Assembly: GCA_963700785.1 (NCBI GenBank)
Contig: CAVOYZ010000004.1
Coordinates: 1-64,000, forward strand
DNA length: 64,000 nt
Direction of reading: 5' to 3'
Origin: CAXMST01 sp963700785
GTDB lineage: Bacteria; Actinomycetota; Thermoleophilia; Solirubrobacterales; 70-9
Part shown: one piece after another, positions 42,608-51,609 of the stretch
How the letters are laid out: the number at the start of each line of letters is the position of its first letter
Numbering within the stretch: position 1 is the stretch's first letter
Program-made: the position numbers and the translations under genes
Notes under the pieces: generated by a model
What the model saw: only the letters and a program-made list of their open reading frames with translations
Databases searched by the model: none
Told to the model about the DNA's origin: nothing

Positions 42608-42720
42608 CGCACCCACTCCTCCCGGGGATCAAGACAGATGGCTCCTCACCCTATGGAGCGGCACGCGGTCGCGCGCTGCGGATCTGCCGGAGGGACTCAG
42701 GCGGCGCCGGGCCGCCGCGG

Positions 42721-43191
42721 TCAGCCCTCTTCTGGCTCGAGATCCTCGTCGCGACCGGCGAGCCGGTCGCGGCCACGCTGCACGGCGGCGAGGAACTTCT
42801 GCAGGTTGACCTCGAGCGTCGAGAGGATCTCGTCGGCGTAGTCCTCGGCCCCGAGGCGGATCTGCCGCTCGGTGTCACGGGCGTCCTCGAGGATCTCCTC
42901 GGCGCCACGCTCGGCCTGCTTGTAGACCTCCTCGTCGCTGATCAGCCTCGCCTGCTGGTCGCGTGCCTCCTTGACGATCCGCTCGGCCTCGCGCTTCGCC
43001 TCCGCCAGCATCTCCTGGCGCTCCTTGACGATCCAGCGGGCCTGCTTGATCTCCTCGGGGATCGTCGCCCGCATCTGGTCGAGCAGGTCGTATATCTCCT
43101 CGCGATCGACCCGCACCTGGTCGGTCAGCGGTACCGGCCGGGCGTTGTGGATCTGGTCGTCGAGCTTGTCGATCAGTACGAGTACGTCCAT
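42721..43191 (-). CDS. SepIVA/DivIVA-like coiled-coil protein
   Basis: 156 residues, mostly one long coiled coil (about 45-145) rich in Glu, Arg and Ala: ERQEMLAEAKREAERIVKEA and RQIRLGAEDYADEILSTLEV. The N-terminus MDVLVLIDKLDDQIHNARPVPLTDQVRVDREEIYDLLDQMR resembles the DivIVA membrane-binding region and mycobacterial SepIVA, needed for septation and envelope growth. The context next to coaD fits an envelope or division role. Confidence 0.75.
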   Translation of the reverse strand: MDVLVLIDKLDDQIHNARPVPLTDQVRVDREEIYDLLDQMRATIPEEIKQARWIVKERQEMLAEAKREAERIVKEARDQQARLISDEEVYKQAERGAEEILEDARDTERQIRLGAEDYADEILSTLEVNLQKFLAAVQRGRDRLAGRDEDLEPEEG

Positions 43192-43296
43192 GAGTGCGCG
43201 TAAAGATTAGGGATCAGCAGGGAAATCCCTGTTCTCGCCGGTTGCTGCGGGGATGGTTTGCAAGCTGCTGCCCATTCGAGAGCCCGGACCGGCGGC

Positions 43297-43794
43297 TCAA
43301 CTCCGCTCGATCCGCTCGGCGAGCTTCGCCGCCACCGAGCCGGGAACGAGGTCGCTGATATCGCCGCCGAAGGTCGCCAGCTCCTTGACGCCGGTCGAGG
43401 ACAGAAAGCTGTACTCGGGCGACGCCATCACGTAGACGCTCTCGATGTCGGGGGCGAGCTTGCGGTTCAGCTGGTTCATCTCGAACTCGTACTCGAAGTC
43501 GGAGATCGCGCGCAGCCCCTTGACGATCGCCGTGGCGCCGTTCTCGCGGGCGAAGTCGACGAGCAGCGTCGAGAACACCGCGACCTCGACGTTGCTGAGG
43601 TCAGCCGTCGCCTCCTCCAGGAACTGCTGCCGCTCCTCGGCGGAAAACAGCGTGCCGCTCTTGCGGAGCGGCTGGTCGACGACCCCGACGACCACCCGTT
43701 CGAACACGCGGGCGGTCCGGGTGATGATGTCGAGATGGCCGTTGGTCACCGGGTCGTAGCTCCCGGGGCAGACCGCGATGCCGCCCCCGCTCAT
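43297..43794 (-). CDS. coaD: Pantetheine-phosphate adenylyltransferase
   Basis: 165 residues with the nucleotidyltransferase motif GSYDPVTNGHLDII (the T/HxGH site) and KGLRAISDFEYEFEMNQLN plus PEYSFLSSTGVKELA. It makes dephospho-CoA. Its ATG overlaps the rsmD stop (ATGA), the usual rsmD-coaD pair. Confidence 0.96.
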   Translation of the reverse strand: MSGGGIAVCPGSYDPVTNGHLDIITRTARVFERVVVGVVDQPLRKSGTLFSAEERQQFLEEATADLSNVEVAVFSTLLVDFARENGATAIVKGLRAISDFEYEFEMNQLNRKLAPDIESVYVMASPEYSFLSSTGVKELATFGGDISDLVPGSVAAKLAERIERS

Positions 43795-44345
43795 CGGCCG
43801 CCACCGGCTTCGTAGATCCGGACCCGGGCGGCACCGTAGCGACGCTCCCGCTCGAGCGGCAGCGTCAGCTCGAGTGGCGCGTCCGGCGCCGACTCCACGA
43901 CTACGCGAGCCCCCGCAGCGAGACGGCGTTCGAGTGGCTTTTCGAGCTGAGAGCCAAGCCGGTCGGCGAGTCTATAGGGCGGATCGCAAAGCACGAGGTC
44001 GAAGCGCTCGCTGCCGCTCTCGAGAAAGGCCAGCGCGTCCGCCTCGACCAGCGTGCACCGGTCCCCGACGGCAAGCAGCTCGACGTTCCGGGCAGCCGGC
44101 CCGATCTCGGTGTCGACCAGCGTCAGCGTCGCGGCGCCGCGGCTCAGCGCCTCGAGGCCGAGCGCCCCGGTGCCGCAGAAGAGGTCCAGCACGGAGGCGC
44201 CCTGCAGCGACCCGAGCATCGAGAAGATCGCCTCCCGCGTGCGCTCGGCGGTCGGTCGCAGGCTCTCACCCGGCGGCGCGTAGATCCGCCGGCCGCCGAG
44301 CTCGCCGGCGACGATCCGCAGCCGAGCGCCGCCCGAGCGCGCCAT
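43791..44345 (-). CDS. rsmD: 16S rRNA (guanine-966-N2)-methyltransferase RsmD
   Basis: 184 residues: RIVAGELGGRRIYAP, REAIFSMLGSLQGASVLDLFCGTGALGLEALSRGA for SAM binding and LVLCDPPYRLA, the catalytic N6/N2-type motif. It methylates 16S rRNA. It overlaps both recG and coaD by four bases, forming recG-rsmD-coaD. Confidence 0.95.
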   Translation of the reverse strand: MARSGGARLRIVAGELGGRRIYAPPGESLRPTAERTREAIFSMLGSLQGASVLDLFCGTGALGLEALSRGAATLTLVDTEIGPAARNVELLAVGDRCTLVEADALAFLESGSERFDLVLCDPPYRLADRLGSQLEKPLERRLAAGARVVVESAPDAPLELTLPLERERRYGAARVRIYEAGGGR

Positions 44346-46582
44346 CAGGCGGGGATCGGCTCCGCCCGCTCGTCCCCGAAGCGACGCCGGACGACGTCCA
44401 TCAGCGGCCCGAGGGCGGGCGCCTCGAGGTCGCCATGGCGGTCGAGCAAGCCGATCAGGTCGGCGCGGGCCTCGGCGAGCAGCGCCGCATCCTCGGGCAG
44501 CCGCGCGACCCGAAAGCGCGGCAGCCCCGACTGGCGCGTCCCCAGCACCTCGCCCTCACCGCGGAGATTGAGATCGATCTCGGCGAGCTCGAAGCCGTCG
44601 CTCGAATGCGCGATCGCCTCCAGCCGCGCCGTCGCCCGCTCGGTCTCGGGGTCGGCGAACAGGATGCAGTGGGAGTCGTGCCCGCCACGGCCGATCCGCC
44701 CGCGAAGCTGATGGAGCTGGCTGAGCCCGTAGCGGTCGGCATCCTCGATCACCATCACGGTCGCGTTTGGCACATCGATGCCGACCTCGACGACGCTGGT
44801 CGCGACAAGCACATCCGTGGCGCCGGCCGCGAACGCCGCCATCGTCTCCGCCTTGGCCGCGGAGCGCATCTGGCCGTGGAGGACGGCCACCCGGTGCTCG
44901 GCGAACTCGCCGGCCGCGAGCCGCTCGCCCTCGGCGACCGCCGCCTTGGCCTGCGCCGACTCCGTCTCGGAGACCAGCGGGCAGACGATGAAGGCCTGCC
45001 GCCCCGCGGCCAGCTGCTCGCGGATGAAGCCGTACGCGCCGGCCCGCTTCGGCTCCCCGACGACCCAGGTCTTGACCGGCCGCCGGCCCGCCGGCAGCTC
45101 CCGGAGCACGGTCGCGTCGAGATCCCCGTAGGCGGTCAGCGAGAGCGTGCGGGGGATCGGGGTGGCGGTCATGTGCAGCGTGTGCGGAGCCGAGTCCCCC
45201 GGCCCCTTGCGGTCGAGCAGGCGCCGCTGGGCGACTCCGAACCGGTGCTGCTCGTCGACGACCGCCACGGCCAGGCGGGCGAACTCGACCCGGGGCTCGA
45301 TCAGCGCGTGCGTGCCGACCAGCAGTCCGAGCTCGCCGGTGCCGAGAACCGCCAGCGTCCGCCGGCGAGTGGCCGCCGGGGTCGCGCCCGTCAGCAACGC
45401 TGCGGGCAGCGGGATCCCGGCGAGCAGCGCCTCCAGGGTCGCGAAGTGCTGAGCCGCGAGGATCTCGGTCGGGGCCATCAGGGCCGCCTGCCCCCCCGAC
45501 TCCAGGGCGCGCAGCATCGCGTACAAGGCGACCACCGTCTTGCCGGAGCCGACCTCCCCCATCAGCAGCCGCTGCATCGGCCGTCCGGCGCCGAGGTCCG
45601 CATCGACCTCGGCGAAGGCCCGCCGCTGATCGGCGGTCGGGCGGAACGGCAGCGAGGCGAGCCAACCGCTGACCAGCTCCCCGGGCGGATCGAGCGACAG
45701 CGCCGGCCGCTCGGCGTCGCGCTCGCCGCGGCGCGAGACGAGCGCCGCCTGATGCAGGAACAGCTCCTCGTAGGCGAGCCGGCGCCGGGCCGCATCGACC
45801 TCGCCGGGCTCGGACGGGAAGTGAGCCGCGAGCCGCGCGTCGGCGGCCCCGGCAAGCCGGCGACGCCCGCGCAACTCCGCCGGCAACGGCTCGGGGACGT
45901 GCGGCGCGTATCGGAGCGCCTGCCAGATCCACTCGCGCAGCCGCTGCGGCCGCACCCCCTCGCCGGCCGGGTGCACCGGGACCATCCCCGTGGTGTGGAT
46001 CCCGCGGGGGACGCGCCCGCCGGAGCGCAGCGGCTGCGCTCGCTCGGCCTCCGCGCCGCCGGCGTCGAGGAGCTCGTAGTTGTCGACCCGCAGGCCGCGC
46101 CGATCGAGCCGGCCGTTGATCAGCAACCTCGTGCCGGGCTGCAGACGCTCGGCGAGCCACGCCTGGTTGAACCAGCTCGCGGTGAGCACGCCGCTGGGAT
46201 CGGCGACCGTGGCCTCGACGATCGAGAGCCGCCGGCGGCGGATCGGGCGTAGGCGCACCGCACGTACCTCGGCCAGCAGCGTCGCCTCCTGCCCGATGCG
46301 CAGCTCGGCGATCGCGGTCGCCTCGGCACGTTCCTGGTAGGAGTGTGGGACGTGCTCGATCAGGTCGCCGAGCGTCCGCAGCCCGAGGCCGGCGCAGGCC
46401 TCCGAGAGCTTCGGACCGATGCCCGGCAGCGTTTCGAGCTCCGCGTCGAGCAGCGCCGGCGCCCGCGTGCCGCGCAGTCTGACGGCGCGCCACTCGTCGC
46501 GGTCCAGGCCCTCGCGCCGGGCGAAGGGGGCCGGCGCCGCGCCGGTCGGCTCCCGATCGGTCGCTGCCGCCACCAGGGTCAC
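44345..46582 (-). CDS. recG: ATP-dependent DNA helicase RecG
   Basis: 745 residues from GTG 46582. An N-terminal wedge (OB) domain contains TASWFNQAWLAERLQPG. The helicase core has Walker A MGEVGSGKTVVAL, GTHALIEPRVEFARLAVAVVDEQHRFG, MTATPIPRTLSL, and ATSVVEVGIDVPNATVMVIEDADRYGLSQLHQLRGRIGRGG. It remodels stalled replication forks. A longer TTG start would add a low-complexity stretch and is not preferred. Confidence 0.95.
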   Translation of the reverse strand: MTLVAAATDREPTGAAPAPFARREGLDRDEWRAVRLRGTRAPALLDAELETLPGIGPKLSEACAGLGLRTLGDLIEHVPHSYQERAEATAIAELRIGQEATLLAEVRAVRLRPIRRRRLSIVEATVADPSGVLTASWFNQAWLAERLQPGTRLLINGRLDRRGLRVDNYELLDAGGAEAERAQPLRSGGRVPRGIHTTGMVPVHPAGEGVRPQRLREWIWQALRYAPHVPEPLPAELRGRRRLAGAADARLAAHFPSEPGEVDAARRRLAYEELFLHQAALVSRRGERDAERPALSLDPPGELVSGWLASLPFRPTADQRRAFAEVDADLGAGRPMQRLLMGEVGSGKTVVALYAMLRALESGGQAALMAPTEILAAQHFATLEALLAGIPLPAALLTGATPAATRRRTLAVLGTGELGLLVGTHALIEPRVEFARLAVAVVDEQHRFGVAQRRLLDRKGPGDSAPHTLHMTATPIPRTLSLTAYGDLDATVLRELPAGRRPVKTWVVGEPKRAGAYGFIREQLAAGRQAFIVCPLVSETESAQAKAAVAEGERLAAGEFAEHRVAVLHGQMRSAAKAETMAAFAAGATDVLVATSVVEVGIDVPNATVMVIEDADRYGLSQLHQLRGRIGRGGHDSHCILFADPETERATARLEAIAHSSDGFELAEIDLNLRGEGEVLGTRQSGLPRFRVARLPEDAALLAEARADLIGLLDRHGDLEAPALGPLMDVVRRRFGDERAEPIPA

Positions 46583-46650
46583 CCGATTGAGGCTACGACA
46601 GCGCGCCGCCGGAACCCGGTACGCGGCGGGCGGCACACTACCCTTCGGAC

Positions 46651-47130
46651 ATGGGACGGATCGAGTCGCGGCTGAAGGACCTGGGCATCGAGTTGCCGCG
46701 GGTGTTCTCGGCGCCGCCCGGGATCGAGTTCAGCTTCGACCGGGTCACCGTCAGCGGCAACCTCGCCTACGTCTCCGGACACGGCCCGATCGACGGCACC
46801 GAGGTGCTGGTCGCGGGAAAGGTGGGCGGCGACGTCACGCTCGAGCGCGGACAGGAGGCCGCACGGCTCACCGGGCTCTCGATCCTCGCCTCGCTCCAGC
46901 ACGAGCTCGGTGAGCTCGACCGAGTCGGGCGCTGGGTGAAGGCCCTCGGCCTCGTCAACTGCGCCCCGGGCTTCAACCGGACTCCGGCGGTGATCAACGG
47001 CTTCAGCGACCTGATCGGCGAGATCTGGGGGGCGCCCGGCAGGCACGCCCGATCCGCCATCGGGGCGGCTGAGCTTCCCTTCGACATGGCGGTCGAGGTC
47101 GAGGCGATCGTCGAGCTGGCCGATCGCTGA
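46651..47130 (+). CDS. RidA/YjgF family protein
   Basis: 159 residues of the Rid superfamily, with GNLAYVSGHGPIDGTEVLVAG, RLTGLSILASLQHELGELD and the C-terminal ARSAIGAAELPFDMAVEVEAIVEL. The conserved Arg of true RidA deaminases sits in HARSAIGAAELP. The extended form resembles the Rid7-type subgroup, whose activity is not established. The DUF427 gene starts within or just after it. Confidence 0.9.
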   Translation: MGRIESRLKDLGIELPRVFSAPPGIEFSFDRVTVSGNLAYVSGHGPIDGTEVLVAGKVGGDVTLERGQEAARLTGLSILASLQHELGELDRVGRWVKALGLVNCAPGFNRTPAVINGFSDLIGEIWGAPGRHARSAIGAAELPFDMAVEVEAIVELADR

Positions 47131-47152
47131 CCGGCGCTCAACGTTCGCGAGC

Positions 47153-47665
47153 CTGCGGCGGCCCACCCCCGAGCCGGCGGAGGGCATCGCGCCCAACGGC
47201 CTGCCGCGGGAGTCCGTCTGGTCCTACCCGCGGCCGCCCGAGATCCGCCCGGAGCACCGGCCGGTCGCGGTCACGGCGAACGGGCACCGAATCGCCTTCA
47301 GCGAGCGGGCGATACGCGTCTGCGAGACGGCAGGCGCGCCCGTCGTCTACATCCCGGCCGACGACGTCGAGTCCGAGACCCTGAGACCGGCGCCGGGCAA
47401 GACCCTGTGCGAGTACAAGGGGGCGGCCTCCTACTTCGACGTCGCCGTCGGGTCGCTGCTGATCGAGCGCGCGGCTTGGACCTATCCGCAACCCACCGCG
47501 GCATTCGCGCAGCTCCGCGGCCATCTCTCGTTCTACCCGGCCCTGGTCGAATGCCGGCTCGCCGATGAGCTCGTCCGGCCGCAACCGGGGCGCTTCTACG
47601 GGGGTTGGGTGACGGCCGAGATAACCGGGCCGGTGAAGGGCGCCCCGGGCAGCGAGGGCTGGTAG
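47153..47665 (+). CDS. DUF427 protein without a normal start codon
   Basis: The frame ending at TAG 47665 encodes a clear DUF427 domain: ESVWSYPRPPEIRPEHRP, KTLCEYKGAASYFDVAVG, AAWTYPQPTAAFAQLRGHL and the terminal PQPGRFYGGWVTAEITGP. The frame is open from 47015, yet no ATG, GTG or TTG occurs before the domain. CTG 47153 is the best candidate and yields 170 residues. The domain is a small beta-rich fold of unknown function, often found with redox or Rid proteins. Confidence 0.75.
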   Translation: MRRPTPEPAEGIAPNGLPRESVWSYPRPPEIRPEHRPVAVTANGHRIAFSERAIRVCETAGAPVVYIPADDVESETLRPAPGKTLCEYKGAASYFDVAVGSLLIERAAWTYPQPTAAFAQLRGHLSFYPALVECRLADELVRPQPGRFYGGWVTAEITGPVKGAPGSEGW

Positions 47666-47674
47666 CAGCCGCCG

Positions 47675-48424
47675 CTAGTCGACCTCCGCGCTCGGCGGCC
47701 GGTGGCGGGCGTAGACCTCGGCGATCCAGCCGGCCGCAGGATGCTCGCGGAGGCTGTCGAGCAGCGGTGAGCTCGCCGGCTCCGGCAGCCGGTAGGGGAA
47801 CTCGGGCGGCCAGGCGATCGGCCAGAGCAGCGCCGCCGCGGTCAGGTCGGCGACGCTGAACGCATCGCCGACCAGGTAGCGGCCGCCGGCTCGCCGCTCC
47901 TCGATCTGGTCGAGGGCCCGCTCGAGGGTTCCCAAGGCCTCGCGGGCGTCGCGCTCGGTGAAGGTGTAGCGGCGGCTCACGTACGCCCATCCGGCGGGGA
48001 AGGTGGCGCGCATCAGCAGTCGCAGCGGCGCCGGCTGACCCTGGGTGATGAACTCGATCATGTACGCCCGGTCGCTGCGGATCTCCCAGAACAGGGCCCG
48101 GCGCAGCGCGTGGCCGACCTGCTCGTCGAACTGGTCCTCGATCGCCAGCGCCCGGTCGCGAAGCTCGGGATCGGCCGGGTACAGCGGCGGCTGCGGCTCG
48201 ATTCGCTCGAGCGCGGCGATGATCGCGGTCGAGTCGCCGTAGCGGCGGCCATCGATGTCGAGCGTCGGCAGGGTGCCCCGCAGGGTGAAGGCGAAGGCCC
48301 GCGGCTCGCCCGGCATCAGCGATCGGCGCCGGTGTGGGATCCCCTTCAGGTCGAGCGCCCAGCGGGCCTTCTCGTTGTAGTTCGAGAAGTTGTACTGCCA
48401 GAGGACCGGCAGCTCCGCGCTCAC
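47675..48424 (-). CDS. Glutathione S-transferase family protein
   Basis: GTG 48424 overlaps the upstream stop (GTGA) and gives 249 residues. The N-terminal thioredoxin-fold part has LWQYNFSNYNEKARWALDLKGIP, RGTLPTLDIDGRRYGDSTAII (cis-Pro and Ser-acid contact), then a helical C-terminal domain with YLVGDAFSVADLTAAALLWPI. The thiol cofactor in actinobacteria is usually not glutathione, so the substrate is uncertain. Confidence 0.87.
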   Translation of the reverse strand: MSAELPVLWQYNFSNYNEKARWALDLKGIPHRRRSLMPGEPRAFAFTLRGTLPTLDIDGRRYGDSTAIIAALERIEPQPPLYPADPELRDRALAIEDQFDEQVGHALRRALFWEIRSDRAYMIEFITQGQPAPLRLLMRATFPAGWAYVSRRYTFTERDAREALGTLERALDQIEERRAGGRYLVGDAFSVADLTAAALLWPIAWPPEFPYRLPEPASSPLLDSLREHPAAGWIAEVYARHRPPSAEVD

Positions 48425-49158
48425 TGGCGGAACTCCACCTCGACCGACTCGAGGCCGACCGAGACGAGCACCGGAAACGGACGCGAGCGCAGATCTCGCC
48501 TGCGCGGCAGCACGCGCCTGCGGGTCGGAAAGACGAGGCCGTCGTAGGTGCGGTGCTCGCCGCAGTAGTGGGCGGCCCGCGCCCGGCGCGCGATCACCTC
48601 GGCCGTGTAGTCGAGGCGCACCTGGCGTCCGCGGTCGTCGTAGAAGAAGCTCTGCTCGGCGCTGTGGGTGTCGAGGCCCGCCGGAAAGCGGGCATCGAGC
48701 CGCCGCCAGCGCTGGCCCTCCCCGCTCCAATCCGGCCCCTCGCTGACCGTCACGTCGTCGCGAAGCAGGAGCAGGGGCGTGACCAGGTAGTTCCACATCG
48801 CGTAGCCGGCGAAGTAGGTCGAGTCGAGCGCGTCCCAGCGCAGATTCCGGCGCAGGCCGCTGCGCCCGAAGAACATCTCCCGGGGCCGCGCCCGGCGCTC
48901 TCGAACCTCTCCGTCGCCGCTCTCGATCCGGACCTCGCCGTCGTCGAACACACCCCTGAGGCCCGCTCCCGGGAACGGATCGAGCACGGCGTGCTGGCGG
49001 CCTGTCTCGAGCGTCACCGTGTAGTCGGCCAGGCGGTTGCCCGGCATCCGCGTCCGCGGCAGCAGGCCGCCGCTCTGGACGTGGGCCCTGATCCGCGCCG
49101 CCGCCCGCCAGCGCGACTCACCCCCGGCCGCCTCGACGATCTCCTCGAGCAGCGCCAC
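48421..49158 (-). CDS. Unknown protein with lipid-barrel-like beta domain
   Basis: About 245 residues from GTG 49158, the first start near the upstream stop (49164). Mostly beta strands alternate with charged turns: RMPGNRLADYTVTLETGRQHAVLDPFPG, GVFDDGEVRIESGDGEV, FAGYAMWNYLVTPLLLLRD and FFYDDRGRQVRLDYTAEVI. The pattern, ending in TYDGLVFPTRRRVLPRRRD, resembles outer-surface lipid-binding or plasma lipocalin-like barrels. I cannot name the family. It is translated between the Tag-like and GST-like genes. Confidence 0.7.
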   Translation of the reverse strand: MALLEEIVEAAGGESRWRAAARIRAHVQSGGLLPRTRMPGNRLADYTVTLETGRQHAVLDPFPGAGLRGVFDDGEVRIESGDGEVRERRARPREMFFGRSGLRRNLRWDALDSTYFAGYAMWNYLVTPLLLLRDDVTVSEGPDWSGEGQRWRRLDARFPAGLDTHSAEQSFFYDDRGRQVRLDYTAEVIARRARAAHYCGEHRTYDGLVFPTRRRVLPRRRDLRSRPFPVLVSVGLESVEVEFRQ

Positions 49159-49163
49159 CCCGA

Positions 49164-49628
49164 TCAGCTCAGCGCCACGGGCTCGACGCCGCGCGAGGCG
49201 CACCAATCGGCGTAGCTGGGCACCGGCTCCTTGACCACGTAGAGGAAGTAGAAGCAGCCGAACTCGCCGAGGAACTTGAACCGGCTCCGCAGCTCCGCGA
49301 CCGTCGCCTCGAAGTCGCCGTGCGAGCGCAGGTAGCTGCGGAAGTCGCCGTGCTCGTCCTCGGCCTCGATGATCTGACGGGCGTTGTGGACCGTCGCCTC
49401 GATCTTTCTGCGGTTGCGGATGATCGCCGCGTCGGCGGTCAGCCGCTCGATGTCCGAGCTCGTGAAGGCGGCGACCACCTCGGGCTCGAAGCCGCAGAAT
49501 GCCTCGCGGAAGCCGTCCCACTTGTTCTCGACGACCGCCCAGCTCATCCCCGACTGAAAGACGGCCTTGCTGATCACCTCGAGGTAGTCGGCGCCCGCAT
49601 CGGCGTCGATCTGCTGCGGTGGCTCCAC
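49164..49628 (-). CDS. DNA-3-methyladenine glycosylase I-like protein
   Basis: 154 residues from GTG 49628, with GAGGAG five bases upstream. It matches the helix-hairpin-helix core of Tag: YLEVISKAVFQSGMSWAVVENKWDGFREAFCGF and IIRNRRKIEATVHNARQII. It lacks the N-terminal CxW zinc strand of E. coli Tag and ends early, so the zinc-binding site is incomplete. It may be a degenerate or specialised glycosylase. Confidence 0.82.
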   Translation of the reverse strand: MEPPQQIDADAGADYLEVISKAVFQSGMSWAVVENKWDGFREAFCGFEPEVVAAFTSSDIERLTADAAIIRNRRKIEATVHNARQIIEAEDEHGDFRSYLRSHGDFEATVAELRSRFKFLGEFGCFYFLYVVKEPVPSYADWCASRGVEPVALS

Positions 49629-49694
49629 CGGCGCTCCTCTCGCTGGTTGGGAGCGGATTGTAGTTAGCGGAGGCTTACGGGCGCCCGCCCGACG

Positions 49695-51332
49695 TCACTG
49701 CGCCGCGAGCAGCCACCAGTGGGTCTGCTGGCCGCCCTCGAGCAGGGTGACCTCGAGCCCGTCGGGCACCAGCCGCTCGACCTCCGCCAGGGTCAGCGGC
49801 GGTGAGGCGCCGCCGAACACGGTCAGCACCTCGGCGTCGTCGGCGATTGCCTCGACCGCCCCGCGCAGCGCCTCCGCGGGGCTGCCCCAGGCAACGACCT
49901 CGTCACCGACGAGGCCGATCGCATCGCCGACCGCGAAGCGGCCGTCGCGGTCAGCGCGCGCCGCCTCAGCCACGGCCGAGGTGCGGACGCCGCCGAGCAG
50001 CTCGGTCAGTTCGCCGGCGAGGTCGTCCGCGTCCTGCGCCATGTCGGCGACCGTCAGGACCTCGGCGGCCGCCTGCGGCGAGTGACAGGGGGCGACGACG
50101 ACGTGCTTGGCAGCCGTCCGGCCGGCCTCCTCGGCGGCCAGAACCACGTTCGGCGAGTTCGGCAGGACGACCGCCGCCGCTCCCGGCGCCTCCTCGATCG
50201 CCGCCAGGATCTCCTTCGTCGAGGGATTCAGCTTCGGCCCGCCGGGGACGACGCCGACGCCGAGCTGGGCGAACAGCTGCTCGAAGCCGTCACCGTCGCA
50301 GACGGCGATCACCGCGGTGCCCGACTGCGCAGCCGCGACCCGCGCGCGGGCGCGCCGGGCACGGATCTGATCGGGCATGTAGTCACAGCTGTCGACGTGG
50401 ACCTCACCGAGCTCCTCGAACAGCGCCTCGACCCGCTCGCGCTCGTCGGTGTGGATATGGACGCGAAGCATGCCGGCGTCGCCGACCACCTCGATCGAGT
50501 CCCCGAGGCCGGCGACGCCCTCGGGCGGCTCCGCCGAGAGGTCCCGGTCCCGGCGGCGGACGATCAGGTTGAGGCAGTAGTCGAAGCGCGAGTCCTCGTG
50601 CGCGCTGCGGTCGATCCGGGCGGCCGGGTAGCGGGGCAGCGGCGGTAGCCCCTGGTCGTCTCCGAGCAAGCCGGCGATCATCCCCCTGACCAGGACGACC
50701 AGCGCGTGGGCACCGGCGTCCACCGTCTCGGCATCGGCGAGCACCTGCAGCTGCTCCGGAGTGCGCCGCACCGCCTCCTCACCGGCCTCGAGCACCACCG
50801 CCAGCATCTCGGCCAGCAGCGCGTTCTGCTCCGCGTCGCTGGGATCCTCGACGGGCCCGCCCGCCCGGTCGGCGAGGCGGTCCGCGGCCGCCGCAGCCAT
50901 CTCGTCGATCGCGGTCAGGATCGTGCCCTCGGCGGGCTCGGAGACCGCCTGTCGCGCGGCCCGCGCGGCACTCTGCAGCGACTCGACGATCAGCGCCGGG
51001 TCGACCAGCCGGCCCGTCGGCGTCGCCAGGACCTCGGCCGCCCCGCGAACGATCTGGCTTGTTATCACCCCCGAGTTGCCCCTGGCGCCGAGCAGGGCGG
51101 CCTCCGCCACGGTGCGGACTATCTGCTCGCGGGGAGCGTCCTCGCCGGCGTCTCGCTCGAGCCGGTCGAGGGCCTGGCGCACCGCCTCCATCGTCCTCGC
51201 CATGTTGTCGCCGGTGTCGCCGTCGGCCACCGGGAAGACGTTCAGGTCGTTGATCTCCTCGCGCCGGGATTCGAGGTGGCGAAGCGCAACTTCGACCACG
51301 CGGCGGAACCGCTGTAGGGAGGGGTCGGGCAC
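49695..51332 (-). CDS. DAK2-domain fatty acid kinase-like protein
   Basis: 545 residues. The N-terminal DAK2 (Dak phosphatase/FakA L) domain has NVFPVADGDTGDNMARTM (metal/ATP site) and LLGARGNSGVITSQIVRGAA. The central and C-terminal parts (FDYCLNLIVRR, HTDERERVEALFEELGEVHVD, VVLPNSPNVVLAAEEA) match FakA. FakA phosphorylates fatty acids bound to FakB (DegV) proteins. No fakB is in the window. Its place after rpmB is typical. Confidence 0.9.
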   Translation of the reverse strand: MPDPSLQRFRRVVEVALRHLESRREEINDLNVFPVADGDTGDNMARTMEAVRQALDRLERDAGEDAPREQIVRTVAEAALLGARGNSGVITSQIVRGAAEVLATPTGRLVDPALIVESLQSAARAARQAVSEPAEGTILTAIDEMAAAAADRLADRAGGPVEDPSDAEQNALLAEMLAVVLEAGEEAVRRTPEQLQVLADAETVDAGAHALVVLVRGMIAGLLGDDQGLPPLPRYPAARIDRSAHEDSRFDYCLNLIVRRRDRDLSAEPPEGVAGLGDSIEVVGDAGMLRVHIHTDERERVEALFEELGEVHVDSCDYMPDQIRARRARARVAAAQSGTAVIAVCDGDGFEQLFAQLGVGVVPGGPKLNPSTKEILAAIEEAPGAAAVVLPNSPNVVLAAEEAGRTAAKHVVVAPCHSPQAAAEVLTVADMAQDADDLAGELTELLGGVRTSAVAEAARADRDGRFAVGDAIGLVGDEVVAWGSPAEALRGAVEAIADDAEVLTVFGGASPPLTLAEVERLVPDGLEVTLLEGGQQTHWWLLAAQ

Positions 51333-51375
51333 GGCGCCGGAAACTACCGGCGCCGCCGGAGCGGATGCTTTGTGG

Positions 51376-51567
51376 TCAGGCAGCCTTGGTTACCTTGTTG
51401 GCCTTCAGGCAACGCGTGCAGACGTAGACCCGGCGCGGACTGCCGCCCTCATCGATGCGCACCTTCTGCAGGTTCGGGTTGAACCGGCGGCGGGTGGCGA
51501 CCATCGAGTGGCTTCGCGAGTTCCCCGCCGCGGGCTTCTTGCCGCAGCTGTGACATACCTTGGCCAT
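51376..51567 (-). CDS. rpmB: 50S ribosomal protein L28 (zinc form)
   Basis: 63 residues from ATG 51567: AKVCHSCGKKPAAGNSRSHS, ATRRRFNPNLQKVRI and VYVCTRCLKANKV. Both Cys pairs are present, so this is the zinc-binding form, as is L32 in this window. Confidence 0.95.
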   Translation of the reverse strand: MAKVCHSCGKKPAAGNSRSHSMVATRRRFNPNLQKVRIDEGGSPRRVYVCTRCLKANKVTKAA

Positions 51568-51609
51568 CGGACGCGGCATGGTAGAGGAACGGTCCCGGTG
51601 GGCGGGCGC

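Noticed and set aside
44556..46493. 645-residue frame inside recG
   Set aside because: Arg/Ala/Gly-rich translation without motifs; it lies fully within recG, whose helicase motifs are complete.
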